The notes under the pieces were generated by a model. The model searched no databases. It was not told the origin of the DNA and worked only from the letters and a program-made list of their open reading frames with translations. Shown here piece by piece: positions 46,311 to 58,622 of a stretch of DNA of 64,000 nt. Numbering within the stretch: position 1 is the stretch's first letter; every line of letters begins with the position of its first letter. The stretch is from the NCBI GenBank assembly GCA_964030785.1, contig OZ034968.1:22227186-22291185 (forward strand), written 5' to 3'. Source of the DNA: Siderastrea siderea. Taxonomy: Eukaryota > Cnidaria > Anthozoa > Scleractinia > Rhizangiidae. A program made the translations under genes and the position numbers.

Positions 46311-49300
46311 AACAGCGGAGATAATTTGATATGATATATTATAGAGTCAGAATTTGAGTACATTCATAAACATTTCATTCATATTGGAAGTTAGATTTTC
46401 AATTAAAAATTTGTATTTTAATAAAATTCACATCCTTCAGGTATATCATTTATGCACCTAATAAAAAATGCATTTCAATGTAAACAAAAAGTCACGTTTG
46501 AGACTTTTCCTGACTAGACGGTTTAACCACACTTTTTATCATCTGTACTGCGGCTTTTGTTTAAAAGTTTGGGAGAGGAGTATAAACGTACCTGATGAGC
46601 CGAAAGTGACGGATTACTTCTATTAAGCTTTTAACGGATAAAAACAAATTTTCTGAGCAGTCTTGCTGCTATTGGTTCATAGCGCAATCTAGTTATTACG
46701 TACTGAACGGTTAAGTATCTTTAAACTTAGTTAGGTCTTTTGAACACAAACACTCTTTTTTATGAGATCTATAGCATTGTTAAGTAACACTTTCTTCAAC
46801 AAAGGATATGATAATTATTCAGAAGGCTAAATAAATAAAAAGCGCAGTGTTTTGTGGCATAGATAAAATGTAAATTTTATTCAAATTTAACTTTGTTCGT
46901 GATGGTCATTAATTTCTATGATATTCTGGTCATAATTGATCATTTGTTTCAAGGAAATATAAGCGCGACCTGGAATTCTCCCTTTTGACATTTTGACTGA
47001 TGCAGCACGATCAGAACAAAGTACAAAAGCTACGCTTCAAATCTTAGAGTTGCAAGAAGTCTAAAACAATCGTGTATACATGTGTACTGTATACATTGAT
47101 CACTTAACCACGTGGAAGATTTCAAATCTCAACGAACGTCGAACCGGATGCCGGCATTACGTGAGGCGTTAAACTCCCGGAAACTAAATCCATGTTTTAC
47201 TTTGATGATTTGTTCTTTTATGGTGTCTTTCACGTTATCGATCTTGGATTTAGCCCTGAAATTAGCCGTCCTACATTTACCGGTGCTTATTATGTGGCTT
47301 GTTACAGTTTCTTCCGTTCTTCTCACAGTGGTTTGCTGGTATTGTCAACTTTCAAATTCACCTGTCCTCAAAAGACTTAAAGAAGGAACGTCAGCGAAAT
47401 GTGGTCGCGACAGAAATCTCGAGCAAAGGTTTGTTTCCCAAGGGAACGAAAAAGTGGGTGGTCGGGGAGTCATGACCTATGGACTGGAAAGTCAAACCGA
47501 GATTACAAGCCTGGCACAAGAATGAACAGGGATGAAGTAAAATATCGATCACTGGACGTTATAGCAAAGGTGTTTACGCCTTGCTTGTCTGGCACACTTA
47601 AAGTTAGCAGATAAACAGTACATCTCGACAATAGCGGTTACATGAACTGCTATTGGAGTATTCCTTATGAATTTGGAGGTAAGAACGCTGACTCCACGGC
47701 GATATTGAAGTAACGTATTTTGAATCCGTGGTTACTACCACGACAAGCAGAAAACCCATCGTTAATCTTACTAAAAGACAGTAAAGCTGCTGTAGTGATT
47801 TGTATTTCCGGTAAATATAATATTGTCCTCTGCTGAACGATAAAACAAAACCCGATTTTAACTGCTGCATGCAAGAAGGACGTTTAAGGATTTTATTTTT
47901 GGTGCATCTCACTAACGCGAACATTTTCAACCGGCAAATTCACGCGATATAGTTCCAATGTTCACCGAAACTAAAGAACATGGAAACAGATAACGAATAA
48001 TAATGCGTATACGGAGATAATTACAAAAGAAGAAAAGGTTTATGAAGAAAACTAAATATTTTAAATTGCTTTGAGGAATGGCTAAAGATACAGTTGGCAT
48101 TTCTATATAGAATAATAATAAAAAAAAAAATTCTTGATGGAGAAATTAAATACCGTTTTATAACCATAGCTCCCACAGTTTTATTTCATTGACACCAACT
48201 CTTTGAAAAACAACCCAAATGCAGCCAAGAACTAAAATAAGGGAATAACCTTTAGATGTCCAGTTTCCTGTATTTTTTTAATAAATTGGAAGAGCTTGTT
48301 GATATAATTAGAGGGAGCCCATGGGTTTGCTTTACGTCTGAAATTAATTTTTAATGAGTCTTTAGCCGCTGGGGGTGCACTCGAGTTAAATTTGAATTTC
48401 TAATGTAATAAAATTCCCTTTTGCTCTCATTAATCACATCTACTAATCACTCAAAGTTTTGTTAGCGTAAATTTGTAGAATAGATTTAAGAACATCGCGC
48501 AGAATGCCTATTGTTCTCGGGACATTTACTTCCAGTTCAAGAAAGTTTGTAGATCTGTCATATCGCGCGTCATTATTCATAGGCGCTTAGAATGGTTGCC
48601 ATGAATGCACGGCGATGCTCATTATCATGATGGAAGCGGCAAACTAAACGATGAACGGAACGCGCTATTGTTTCGCCTTTTGTTTCGTAAAATCGAACAT
48701 ATGCGCATATTTCGCGTAGAACATTTCATGAAACGGTTTTCCATTTTGATACGGTATTCCATGGGCATTTCAGAGTGGTTTCGTCGTGGCAAAAGTTACA
48801 ACACAGAACGAAAGCCATGTCGAATCATCACTGCGCGAGCGAGATGATTGTGTCGTAAATAAATTCAGCATTTCGCTTGTTTGTGGTTTGCGTGCGCAAG
48901 CGGCAAACACTGTAACGTTTTATTTCTGTCTTTGGGCGCTACTTAACTTTTATGTGAAACAAAACAGCGGGTAAGTGAGTTTACATTCCCTAACAGAGCC
49001 AAAAAACTAAGGCTTGATCGTGGTCAGCGATCGTAGCGAACATAAGGGTATGCGACACAAGCGATTCCGTGATTGCATCTACTACAAACATTTGTTTGTT
49101 TATAGTCTGACTGGTATCGATCACTACGATCAGTGCGCCTTTTTTTATTAGCAATCGCATGCACCAACCGAACGGAAACCATTTCTTGCGGGCTTTGAAC
49201 ATGGATAAATCAGCTGGATCACCGAGATCAGTTTCAAAGTTCGCGGCAACTGATAAGCCTAATGCTGAGTAGATTTGTTGAGTAGGCTATTGTTATAGTC

Positions 49301-50629
49301 TTGACAACTATTGTTATTCAGTCGTGGGCTTCAGAACAATAGCTCGCAGGGGTAAGACGCGCCATTTTAGAACTTATTCAAACTAAAAATTTTCAAACTG
49401 AAGGGATAATGGTTCTTGTTCACCGATTTTCAAAGTTTAAACGGATTCTGTTCAAGAAAAGATCAATCTTCCATTTGCCGTGCGTGGAAATTTGGAAGCC
49501 AGTTTAAGTTTCAAGAAAATCGCTGTTGAAAGTGGCTTCCATACGAAAAAGGCTCGTTTTTTGGGAATTTTCAAGTGTAAAGGGATAGTCTTTAAACTTT
49601 ATAAAACTCATTCGTTTAAAGAGAAAATGACAGATACAACATTCCTCTTCAAAAAGCCGTGCGTGGATGTTTCAGTTATGACTTCTGGAAATCAGAAAAG
49701 CGAATTTTATGAACGCTACTGAGATAATTCAGCCCCTTTCTTCTCTTAATCTGGGGTTTTCAAAGCGCGCTCGCATTTAAATTTGCCGCTTCAGCGGTTA
49801 TGAATAATTAACGATGTCCACGCATTCTGCCCGATGAGCGCCTTTACACCAGACCAAATAAAATAAATTATTAAATCGGTCTTGGTCCCCTTTTCAACTC
49901 GACTTTCAACAACCCCTTTCCACTATTTTAGTTTCGTCCTGGCTTTAAGCAGTAAGGCCATCGCTCATGGGGCATATATTCTTAGGACTTTAGGCCGTTG
50001 CTCAGATCTCGATTACGTGTAAGTGTAGACCCTATTAACGTTATCTTAGTTTCATCGCAAGCAGTTTTTTTGGAGATATATATATGTGATATTCCATAAA
50101 GTTATTAGCTAAAATTCACAACAACACTTGACTCACGTGATTTTGCTCCCCTGCAAGGAAGCCATTCTGACCTTTTCTTACTTGAGGAACATTTCCTTTT
50201 GTTTCTTGGCAACGTCGCTAAGGAAACCGCAAATTTATCCGCTTCTCGAAATTTATAAAAATCCCCTCCCCTCTATAAGCGACATGTTGCTCCATTGTGA
50301 CATACAACAATAATTTTGCTCTTTTTTGTACGAATACTTGAGACAGTCATGAACTCCCCTATAACCATGAAAAGCCCTTCTCAGGAAGGAGTATCAATAA
50401 GCTTACTCAAGAGAGGATGAACTAAGGGAAAGAGCGAATCCCTCTTCCGATGAAAATTATTTGACATCTATTCTTGGTTCTGTGTCATACTGCGTGGTTA
50501 TTTTGGGGACGACACCCCATTGGTTAGTTAGAATTACGTCATGTAATTTTAGGTTGTTGACATGGAAACAACAGATAAAAATAACCTTCGCAGCATGGGT
50601 GCGAACTAATAATAAATTTCAAATAATTA
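46311..50629. other. Non-coding stretch without recognised genes
   Basis: No host gene could be supported. The longest ORFs are 47112-47525 (plus, hydrophobic middle) and 47129-47326 (minus), which overlap each other and match nothing I know. Neither has convincing splice context. An A-rich run occurs at about 48115-48130. Confidence 0.4.
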
Positions 50630-51999
50630 GGGACGGACCATAAGAAAAGTGATGGGGGGGGGGGGGTGGGGAAGAAAAACAAAAAAAATTCATGCAAGGG
50701 AAAATGTCCGAAAAAAAAATTCATGCACAAGATGGGCCTCATTTTGATATGAAACCATAATTCGTTCTGCCAAAGTGCTCAAGTAGTGTCTCCAGTGTTT
50801 AAAAATTGGAAATTCTCTAGGGCTCTGTAGGATTATAAAATATTGTTTTCATAATTAATATTTCTTTTGTCGGGAGGGGGATACCTTCGCCTGGAACAAA
50901 TTTTTTGTTGTTTTTATAGTCATAGTCATACAGTTGAACCCCGTTATTTTGAACCGTCAGGGGAAACAAAAGAAGTTTGAAATACCGGAAGTTCAAAATA
51001 ACCGATAGTAAATGAGTGAAGGGCAAATCCAAGCCGAAGGGAAATTGGTTTAAGTTTGAAATAACGGGAAATTCAAAATAATTGAGTTCGAATAAGCGTA
51101 GTCTATTAATCTGTAAATTATTAACACACGGCAAGCTCAGGAGCTGAAGCTTGTTACAACGCTCTCGTGGAATAAAAAGGTCATTAATCACTTGTCAGGT
51201 AAAAATAAAAAGCAACAAACAATCACACCCAAATTCACTTTCTTTTATTTTCTTGGTGTTAAATATTGACAACAATTTTTAAATTAACTGTTTACAACGA
51301 TATCAAAACTTGAACAGCAACGGTTTTTAATATGATAACAATACAATTACAATCGGATGCAATATTTAATCTTTTTGCATAGAACTGTTTATATTTTTAA
51401 TAGGCTTTTATAAAACGAAATTTGGAATGTTTTGTTAATTATTCTCTTCTGCCACTCAATGAAAGGGTTAAACGCGAACAGCAACTGTCAACAATTTTTA
51501 AATGAATATGTACTCAATGATATAAAACTTATCGGGATGTATTCAACGATATAAAATTTAAAATGAGTACATTGTATGTAAACAATGATATATAAAAACT
51601 TGGAGAACAATCTATTTTGATATGATAATAACACTGTTACAATCAAATATAATTTTAAATTCATTTGCATGGAGCTGTTTGCAATGGGGCACTAATTTGC
51701 ATAGAGGGCAAGGACTAAGGAAGTGCACTGGAAAGCCTTCCACTCCCAGTGGCTTCTTACTCTCCCACTGTGTCTACATCCTCAAAAAGTTGTTACATTA
51801 AATTATAACCCTTAACTTCCCAGCAAAGGGTTAGAAGGTACCTGTATGTATTTTCATATCAAAGTCATTCCCCACTGCGATGAACATCTGCTTACGCTAA
51901 GTACCAGTGCCGCTCTTCCGAGATTGGCCCTTTGAGCATGCGTTGTTCGATTAATTTGAGCTTCATTTGAGCTCTTGAAAACAAAATCACGCAAATTAT

Positions 52000-52346
52000 A
52001 TGGCAGACACGTTGAGAAAGCGAGAAGTGAAGCCTCCGAAGAGATTCGTGGCGGATTTTAGCTCGCATCGATCTCAAGTTGGAGCCAAAAGGAAGGCGGC
52101 TAAGCCGGACAAAACTCTATACGAAATAGAACTCAATCGACATAGGCGCAAGATAAAGTTAAAATTCATTACAAAGGATATGGCTCAGAATTCGATGAGT
52201 GGAGGTCTTGCGTTGAGCTTATAGATTACCGATTCGTTTGGAGAAGCTGCGTTTACCGGGTGAGGATTCCTTTGAAGACAGATACAACTCATTTTACGAT
52301 AGTCTGTACAGAGAGATAAAGAAGAAACTTTATTCTTCTTGTTGAT
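52000..52346 (+). pseudogene. Chromo-barrel/Tudor-knot-like ORF broken by two frameshifts, carried in a TIR element
   Basis: The first frame begins MADTLRKREVKPPKRFVADF and reads to LYEIELNRHR. The next frame carries KVKIHYKGYGSEFDEWRSC, which fits the [K/R]VHYxGYxxxxDEW signature of chromo-barrel and related domains. A third frame continues RLEKLRLPGEDSFEDRYNSF to the stop near 52346. Frames change near 52145 and again near 52235. Proteins with this basic N-terminus and DEW motif are, as I recall, repeated in coral genomes, so it may be the element's own gene or a captured host gene. Inactive as it stands. Confidence 0.5.
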
Positions 52347-52504
52347 TTCCTTGATGATATGAAGAATGGTTTGTCTCCACGTGAACTTCCGTGGAAGTCT
52401 TCGTTATTCGTATTCTGATCACCGCGAACTGCTTCAGCAACGCAAACTAGTAACGCGCAGGAAATAATGAGAAATAAGGCAAACTTCACAAACATCCCTG
52501 CCAT
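52289..52504 (-). CDS. Short ORF with signal peptide and two RGD motifs
   Basis: Starts MAGMFVKFALFLIISCALL, a good signal peptide ending near AEAV. Then come RGDQNTNNEDFHGSSRGDKP and a basic tail, 71 codons in all. It overlaps the 3' end of the frameshifted ORF on the other strand, so one of the two is probably a shadow. No known family; no convincing donor to make it the first exon of something larger. Confidence 0.3.
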   Translation of the reverse strand: MAGMFVKFALFLIISCALLVCVAEAVRGDQNTNNEDFHGSSRGDKPFFISSRKSTRRIKFLLYLSVQTIVK

Positions 52505-53991
52505 GAGTCCGACAGCAAATTATTGCAAACCCCAATGAATTTGGTATCAAAATGCGCGCAATTTAACGGAGATTTCGAAAACGGTGGGGAAATTTGAATA
52601 ACTTCCTTGCGTGACCAGATATAGAGCTTTATAGTCTCCCATGTACTCCTAAAATCGCATGAATTTTTCTTGTAAACAAGCCCGAATGGCAATTTTCGAA
52701 GCCGAAAGTCCGACTCTAAATTTTTCCCTATTGACCCAAAACAGGATTTCAGGGGTGCTAAATATGTTAAAGTTAAACTATCTGTTTGGGATTTATCAAT
52801 TTTTTGCGTCCTTTCTACAAACGAAACAAAAATGTTCCAAACTGAATGATTTTTTAAGGGGTCAGAATTCTCTGGCGTGACGCGGATCAGATTTCTAGAC
52901 CTGATGTTAAACGTGACTTTCATATGATCAAAAGTTTTAAAGGCAAATTTGTGAGCTACGTTTTTGAAAAGAATTGTTTTTAAATTAAGGAAATAACAGT
53001 GTATGTAAGGTATATTTTATAAATTAATCTTTCTGGACACCACTGTTTGTATCAAATCATTTCATATGAATACGTCTTTCATAAAAAATCCATACATGTA
53101 TATCAATAATATTACACAATTTTTCACTATAAATCGCTATTTACTTTTGAAACCTCCTTCAGTAAATTAAATTTTAAAGCGAACATTATTAAAAAGTGTT
53201 TGTAATAAAATAAACTTAAGAATGTAAAGTAACTTAACAGTACAAGCTAGGTATTTAGTAAAACAAAGTTAAATTGTTTTTAATTAATTCAATAGCAAAT
53301 TGTGCATAGGGAAAATATTTTCTCAAAAAAAAAATTTCATGCATAGGGCTGTAGCCAAAAAAAAAATTCTTGCACAGGAAATGGGCCAAAAAAAAAAAAT
53401 CCTGGCAGGCTAAAAATCCCCCCCCCCCCCATCACTTTTCTAATGGTCCGTCCGTTATCATGGGGCACGGGGATTTCCTTCATCCTCTCTTGCTTACGTC
53501 ATAATCCCACGACCCTCCACACACCAGGTGAACTTTACCGGACATGGTTAAACAAAAATAAAACAAAAAAACCAATCGTCATTAGGAAAACGAAGAATGT
53601 CGGACACCTTGGCTTGATCTTGTGCTATAATGAAGCTTTCTATATTTGTCTTTGCTTTCTCAAGGGCTCTTTGAAGGGGTTGGGACAATTGGGTCAACTT
53701 ACTCACAAAAAACCGGAGTAGCCTGCTTAGGAGTCACACGAGCTTGCAACTGTTCCGCTTAAACCAGAAGAAGATAATCCTTAACCAATTTATCTGCAGC
53801 CGGGTTACCCAGAACCAACCGTTTGTCCCACTCGCCATCTCTACCAGTAGCATGGAAAATAGCCCTATTGGAGTCCACCGTTTTATAAGAGATTCGTAGT
53901 GAGCAGCCACAGAGCTTAGTGTTTTCCCCGCTGACCCATGAATTCACAACTGTTAACATGGACATCCGTTTTCCCGTTTTTATCCTTTTAA

Positions 53992-54653
53992 GGACGTTCG
54001 CGCGAAAAACTTCTACAACACAGATTTTTTTCATAGTTTGGCTACAGTCAGATAATGAGTTACCCATGTCAGAAATGCAAAGAAATTGGGGGGTCACCTA
54101 CTTCGTTTTCGAAATAAAGCGCATGGAAAACTACCCCAATTTTGACACACCGGTCCTCGTAACTCGACATGGCCTCAGTGCTTACTAGCTGAAAAATATT
54201 AAAAATGATTCGCTGTAGACCCACTTTCCTAGTCAAATTTTATTTAAGTGGGTCTGTCAAGTAAATAATTTGAACCGGTGTCATCCTTTTAGTTATACTC
54301 AACCTCTAAGATGGACTTTTGCGAACACCGTGCAGCTACAATAATAGCAGAATTCGATGATGCGAGGGCAGAAAAGTTAAAAAGAATCAAACTTCCACAA
54401 CACAGATTTTCTTTAATTCTTCACACAACGTAGATAATCGTCAAAGAAAGCCGGTGATCTATCAAAAGAAAATATGGGGTTACCGAACATTTAAGAGAGT
54501 TAAACCCGTGCATAGATACTAAAGTGCCCACTAGAGCTATATATCTCCACATTTCTTCAAGAGCGCGCGCGCTAAAGGCATGACTTGGCATGACATCGCG
54601 AAGTGAATTGCGTGCGCAGTAAGGATGCGCAGAAACAATTAGCGCGAACGTCC
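53992..54653. mobile_element. TTAA-flanked MITE (662 bp) inserted in the tyrosine recombinase gene
   Basis: Perfect 12-bp TIRs GGACGTTCGCGC and GCGCGAACGTCC lie between TTAA at 53988-53991 and at 54654-54657. The recombinase reading frame ends at RFLI on one side and resumes with KDKNGKT on the other, so removal of the element with one TTAA nearly restores the ORF. The interior repeats 'acaacacagattttttt' near both ends and lacks a transposase. Confidence 0.85.
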
Positions 54654-55149
54654 TTAAATCAGGAAACGGCACAAATCACGTGGTGTTACCGTAGCCAAAG
54701 TAACACGTCCTGGTGGGGCAGACAGAAAGGTTTCTAATTCTTTTAGTAGTGGATCTTTCTGTTTAGCATAGCTAGACGCCTGATCATAGTTGAGGAGCTG
54801 TTGGAGCCTAGCATCTATTTCTACCGAGTTAGCAGGCGTGAAAACCTTACGTTGATAACCACAATGCTTGCAAAAACGAAAATTGGCATCATTCGCGTAT
54901 CCACAAACCGAGCACTTGACAGACTGTACAAGCAGTTTTGCCACTACCGGGAGACAATAGAAGGAGTCCAAAGAAAGGAGAGAATATGCATAGCATAAAT
55001 TAATGTTCAGTAATCGAGGCGAATCCTGACACTAGTTTACAGCACGTGACCTGGCAGTATAACTGTTTAAAAATGTAAGGCAAATGCCCAGAGGTCCCGT
55101 GCAAGGGACCGAGGTTCGGACCGTCACAGTCACAACACTCCGTCAAAGG

Positions 55150-55481
55150 ACACTGTTCGAATCATAAAATCAAATACTAACTGAGGACTGCTTAGATCCC
55201 TAACTAGTTCCTTACTTGACTGGAATGCCCTGCCTATGAAGATGAGAAACCTATCTTATAATGCTTTTAGAATATCGTTACATAATAGGTTTAAATTTTA
55301 AAACAGCTTTCCATTTTCTTCAACTTTTAAGTAGAACTTAGGTGTTTAATCCCTCTTAATTCTTTTCTATTATTTCAATATCAGCATTTTAGTATTTTAG
55401 TTAAGTTTTATCTTGTTATATTTTTACAGTGCCCTATTGAGAACCACCTTGCGTGATATAGGCCATCTGTATAAAGAATTG

Positions 55482-55484
<3 letters not shown>
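55150..55484 (+). mobile_element. LINE 3'-end fragment inserted in the DIRS-like element
   Basis: The plus-strand frame around 55180-55300 reads SLTSSLLDWNALPMKMRNLSY and then ISLHNRFKF with a stop, the typical tail of a LINE ORF2. About 180 bp of 3' UTR ends 'ctgtataaagaattgc' directly before the ATT array. 5'-truncated. Confidence 0.6.
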
Positions 55485-55542
<58 letters not shown>

Positions 55543-55560
55543 GTTATTATTATTATTAAA
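55485..55560 (+). repeat. (ATT)n microsatellite
   Basis: About 25 ATT units with one GTT, directly after the LINE 3' end and possibly its tail. The poly-Asn ORF on the minus strand is an artefact. Confidence 0.9.
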
Positions 55561-57113
55561 GGCATTGGAGGGGTACCCAACCACGCTTCGATGGAACAAG
55601 GAGAGCATTAGAATCTCCTCTGGGAGCCAGGCGGTGAACTTAAGTCGCTTTTGACTGTAAAAGAGGCCACCAATATTTCCTAGGAAAAACGTCGAACGCC
55701 AGAAAAGTACAATGTTGTTTGTAACTCTCCAGGAACCTCAGAACCGGCCCTACCAACACCAGTGGAGCAAAAACGTAAGGGCATCGCATTATGGCCTTTA
55801 GGCGCGTGAGATCCTGCGCAAAAAGATTCGCTCCGGCGGACCCTGGAGAACGACTCGGTGTGAAATGAGGAAGGTAATTACCCAACTTGTCCCTCATGGC
55901 GTTTGAGTCAAGAGCCATAAGATAAGTACCCCCAAATTCCCTTTGGACACTCCTCCAAGCATCACTCGTTAATTTATCATCCAAATGCGACAGGCGGCGA
56001 GAAAGCGCATCTGCAGGGTTTCGTTGAGCTGGGATGTAGGATAAATTCAGAAATACGTTCATCCTCGCTGTAGTAAAAAAGAGGTTTTTAAGGACTTCGT
56101 TGAGCTGCAGACTTCTCCCACCCTGATTGACCCGGGTGTTAATAACAGCTTGGTCCAACAAAAACATCCTCCCCGTGTCGCGCGATTCATGCTGTGATAC
56201 GCGATATTCCAGTCGAACTGCTTCCCAACCCAATAATCTGAGATATTCCTAACAACAGGAGACAACACAGAACCTCCCCACCTAGACGCAGATGCATGCA
56301 TCAGTAGCCACTGATAACCGGACGTGCCGATCATTCCGCCATGGCAAAGGGTCATCCCAGTTCTCGAGGCACAACCAATGGGAGATTTCCTCTCGTAGTT
56401 TAGCGTTGACTGGTATCTGCCTCAATGAACCTGACCGCTGAGCCTTCGAAATAGCAGAATTCATTTCCCGAGTAAAGAGCCTAGCCGCTGGGACAGCCAA
56501 ACCGAATGAAACACATTTCCCAGCAAGACGCTGTAGAGTTTTAACAGTAACACAAGGCATCCCCAAGATCTCCCGAACTAGCGAAAGTAATTTGTTCCTC
56601 TTCTCAGCTATCAGGTGAAACACCTGACGCGCAGAATCTGACAGGAATCCAAGATAGGGCAGACATGTTCAGACATGTTCAGATATCCTTAACCTTCGTG
56701 ATGTAGGTCAGTTTACCTCACTTATGTGACAACTCTGTTGAACGGTCACATTCATGACATAATCTATTAGAACCGCAGAAGCGCAGAAAAAGAGCACTAC
56801 TGAAGGGCAGAGCACGTATTTGATGATATTTTAAAGCAAGAATTGTCCTCATGTCAAGGTTAATGTCTTTATCCTATACTTGATTGGTGGAAATTGATCT
56901 TTTAAGATTGAAAACAAAACCAGACGAAAACAGGCATAGGCACGAATCACTGAAAGTAGCTCGTCTCAGCCGCTTTAAGCAGTTCTCCTGTCAAGGTAAG
57001 TGTTTTTACCCTCCTCGTGATTGGGTAAAATTAGGAATAATAGAAGTTTTTGACTGTGATGTGATATTATTTTCGCTGAATGTAAACGAAAGAAGTGCAA
57101 ACCGGAGTGTACA

Positions 57114-57896
57114 ATGATGCTCCTTAAAATGACTTTTATTTTTCTCCTTTGCCTCGTGTCACTCCTGCAAGTGGTAGATTCACTGACAACTCAAAAACAG
57201 AATTACTTAGATTTAAAAGCAACATCATGCAGTATAAACATCAACACTGGACCTATCAAGAAACTCGAGGATATTATCTTGGGAATGAAAAGACAACTGA
57301 ACGAGATTCAGAAAGACCTGAGGAACTTGACAATGAAAAGTCAAAATAAAACTAAAGGTAGATAATTGGAATCTGTCCATGTATTAATATATGATAGCAT
57401 TGTGTTGTCGTTTTTGTAGGTTTTGTAGGTTTTGTAGGTTTGTGTCTGCTTTTGATGGTTTTTACATGTATCTTGCTAATTTTCCCGTTTCATTTATGTT
57501 CACCTCCAGATCTGCATTACAAGAATTGTGCTGAAGTGTACAAATCTGATGACAGGATCAGCGGTGTTTACACAATCGACCCTGATGGTGTCGGTGCCTT
57601 TGATGCGTTCTGTGATCAAGCAATTGCCGCTGGGGGGTGGACAGTGTTCCAAAAGAGACTGGACGGCTCCGTTGATTTCTACGGAGGCTGGAACGACTAC
57701 AAACGTGGCTTTGGTAACCTAAATGGCGAGTTTTGGCTTGGGTTGGACAAGATTCATCGCATGACCAACAGTGACCGATATAAGCTTCGTGTGGATCTTG
57801 AAGACACCACAGGAAACACAGCGTATGCTGAGTATAACATGTTTGCTGTTACCAGCGAGAGAACTAAGTATCAGATGAGTCTTGGAGCGTACTCAG
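57114..57896 (+). CDS. Fibrinogen-related (FReD) secreted protein, first two coding exons
   Basis: FReD proteins are extracellular lectin-like binders used in recognition and immunity. Exon 1 (57114-57357) has a signal peptide (MTFIFLLCLVSLLQVVDSL) and a helix likely to form a coiled coil (IKKLEDIILGMKRQLNEIQK). It ends phase 1 at GTAGAT. Exon 2 (57510-57896) starts after a CAG acceptor and gives the N-terminal half of the fibrinogen domain: NCAEVY, GVYTIDPDG, AFCD, GGWTVFQKRLDGSVDFYGGW, NDYKRGFGN, GEFWLGLDKIH and LRVDLED. Both conserved early cysteines are present. The donor is GTGAGC, phase 1. The C-terminal half, with the calcium-binding and ligand-pocket residues, was not found before 64000; the next intron is at least partly occupied by mobile DNA. 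The ATG at 57114 is followed at once by another, so the exact start is uncertain. Confidence 0.85.
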
Positions 57897-58224
57897 GTGA
57901 GCATTTTCTGTAATTTTATTGTTTATTTTCGTTACTCACGGCATGTAGACAGGAGTACCCAACGACAAACTTTTCAAATTTGAAAGTTTTTCGCGCAAAC
58001 GATCCCTGGGCATTCGCAAAGACATTTATGGTTAATATTAACTACCGTGGGAAAAAACAGCCGCTCTACAGAGCCAGCTCGCAATGGATTAACATTTTTA
58101 CTAGCCAGCCAGGATCCATTTCACGACTCATTTTGCCAGCCAGGGAAGTTTAAAAATCATATAATTTTCCCAGCATTTTTTACGCCGCAGTTTTTACCAG
58201 CCAGGATATTACTTTGCTTATCAT

Positions 58225-58233
58225 ACCCTCCAA

Positions 58234-58316
<83 letters not shown>

Positions 58317-58323
58317 ATACATA

Positions 58324-58355
<32 letters not shown>
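58225..58355 (+). repeat. (AAAT)n followed by (AAT)n microsatellite
   Basis: About 24 AAAT units (one TAC change) then about 10 AAT units. Confidence 0.95.
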
Positions 58356-58356
<1 letters not shown>

Positions 58357-58622
58357 CTAAGGCTGCAATTGCTAACAGATACCTCCAGACATCCATTTTA
58401 GAGAAAGTAATCAATGAGGTAATCAATTAAATCTTAAGTTACTGCAAATTTTTCTTACCTTAAGATGGAAAGCCGCTGAACTCACCAGTAAAATAGCATT
58501 CTTGGTATGGGTCATGGCTTGAACTTAGTCTCCGAATAGCTTGTCTTTTGAGGTTACGGTCATAAGCAGAAATATTAGAGCAATATAAGGTACCCCTTTA
58601 ATATGATGGTCGAATTTTATAC

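Larger units (their letters stand above)
50630..53453. mobile_element. 2.8-kb TIR element with poly-G/poly-C ends
   Basis: Left end 'gggacggaccataagaaaag tgatgggggg' (50630 on) and right end 'cccccccatcacttttctaa tggtccgtcc' (to 53453) are inverses. Subterminal 'aaaaaaaaattcatgcac' units occur in both orientations near the two ends. A clear target duplication was not found. Inside: a 'gaaataacgggaaattcaaa' repeat patch at 50930-51090, a frameshifted chromo-barrel-like ORF (52000) and a minus-strand signal-peptide ORF (52504). Confidence 0.7.
53750..56695 (-). mobile_element. Decayed DIRS/Ngaro-like retroelement (RT end, RNase H, tyrosine recombinase)
   Basis: On the minus strand, from 56690: the end of the RT (YLGFLSDSARQVFHL), then RNase H (about 56623-55640) with KTLQRLAGKCVSFGLAVPAA, the frameshifted catalytic ATDA/SASRWGGS region and YIPAQRNPADALSRRLS. 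This is followed by a tyrosine recombinase region (54971-53759) with an N-terminal zinc-ribbon (CSVCGYANDANFRFCKHCG), 'RVTLATVTPRDLCRFLI' and, after an insertion, 'KDKNGKTDVHVNSCEF', 'RAIFHATGRDGEWDKRL' and GNPAADKLVKDYL. RT core and gag are missing. A LINE tail, an ATT microsatellite and a TTAA MITE are inserted. Inactive. Confidence 0.85.

Noticed and set aside
47112..47525. 137-residue hydrophobic ORF as membrane protein
   Set aside because: It overlaps a minus-strand ORF, shows no family motif and has no splice or codon support.
55408..55608. Poly-Asn protein
   Set aside because: Translation of the (ATT)n tract on the minus strand.
58157..58426. Tyr/Ile/Phe-rich ORF
   Set aside because: Translation of the (AAAT)n and (AAT)n microsatellite.
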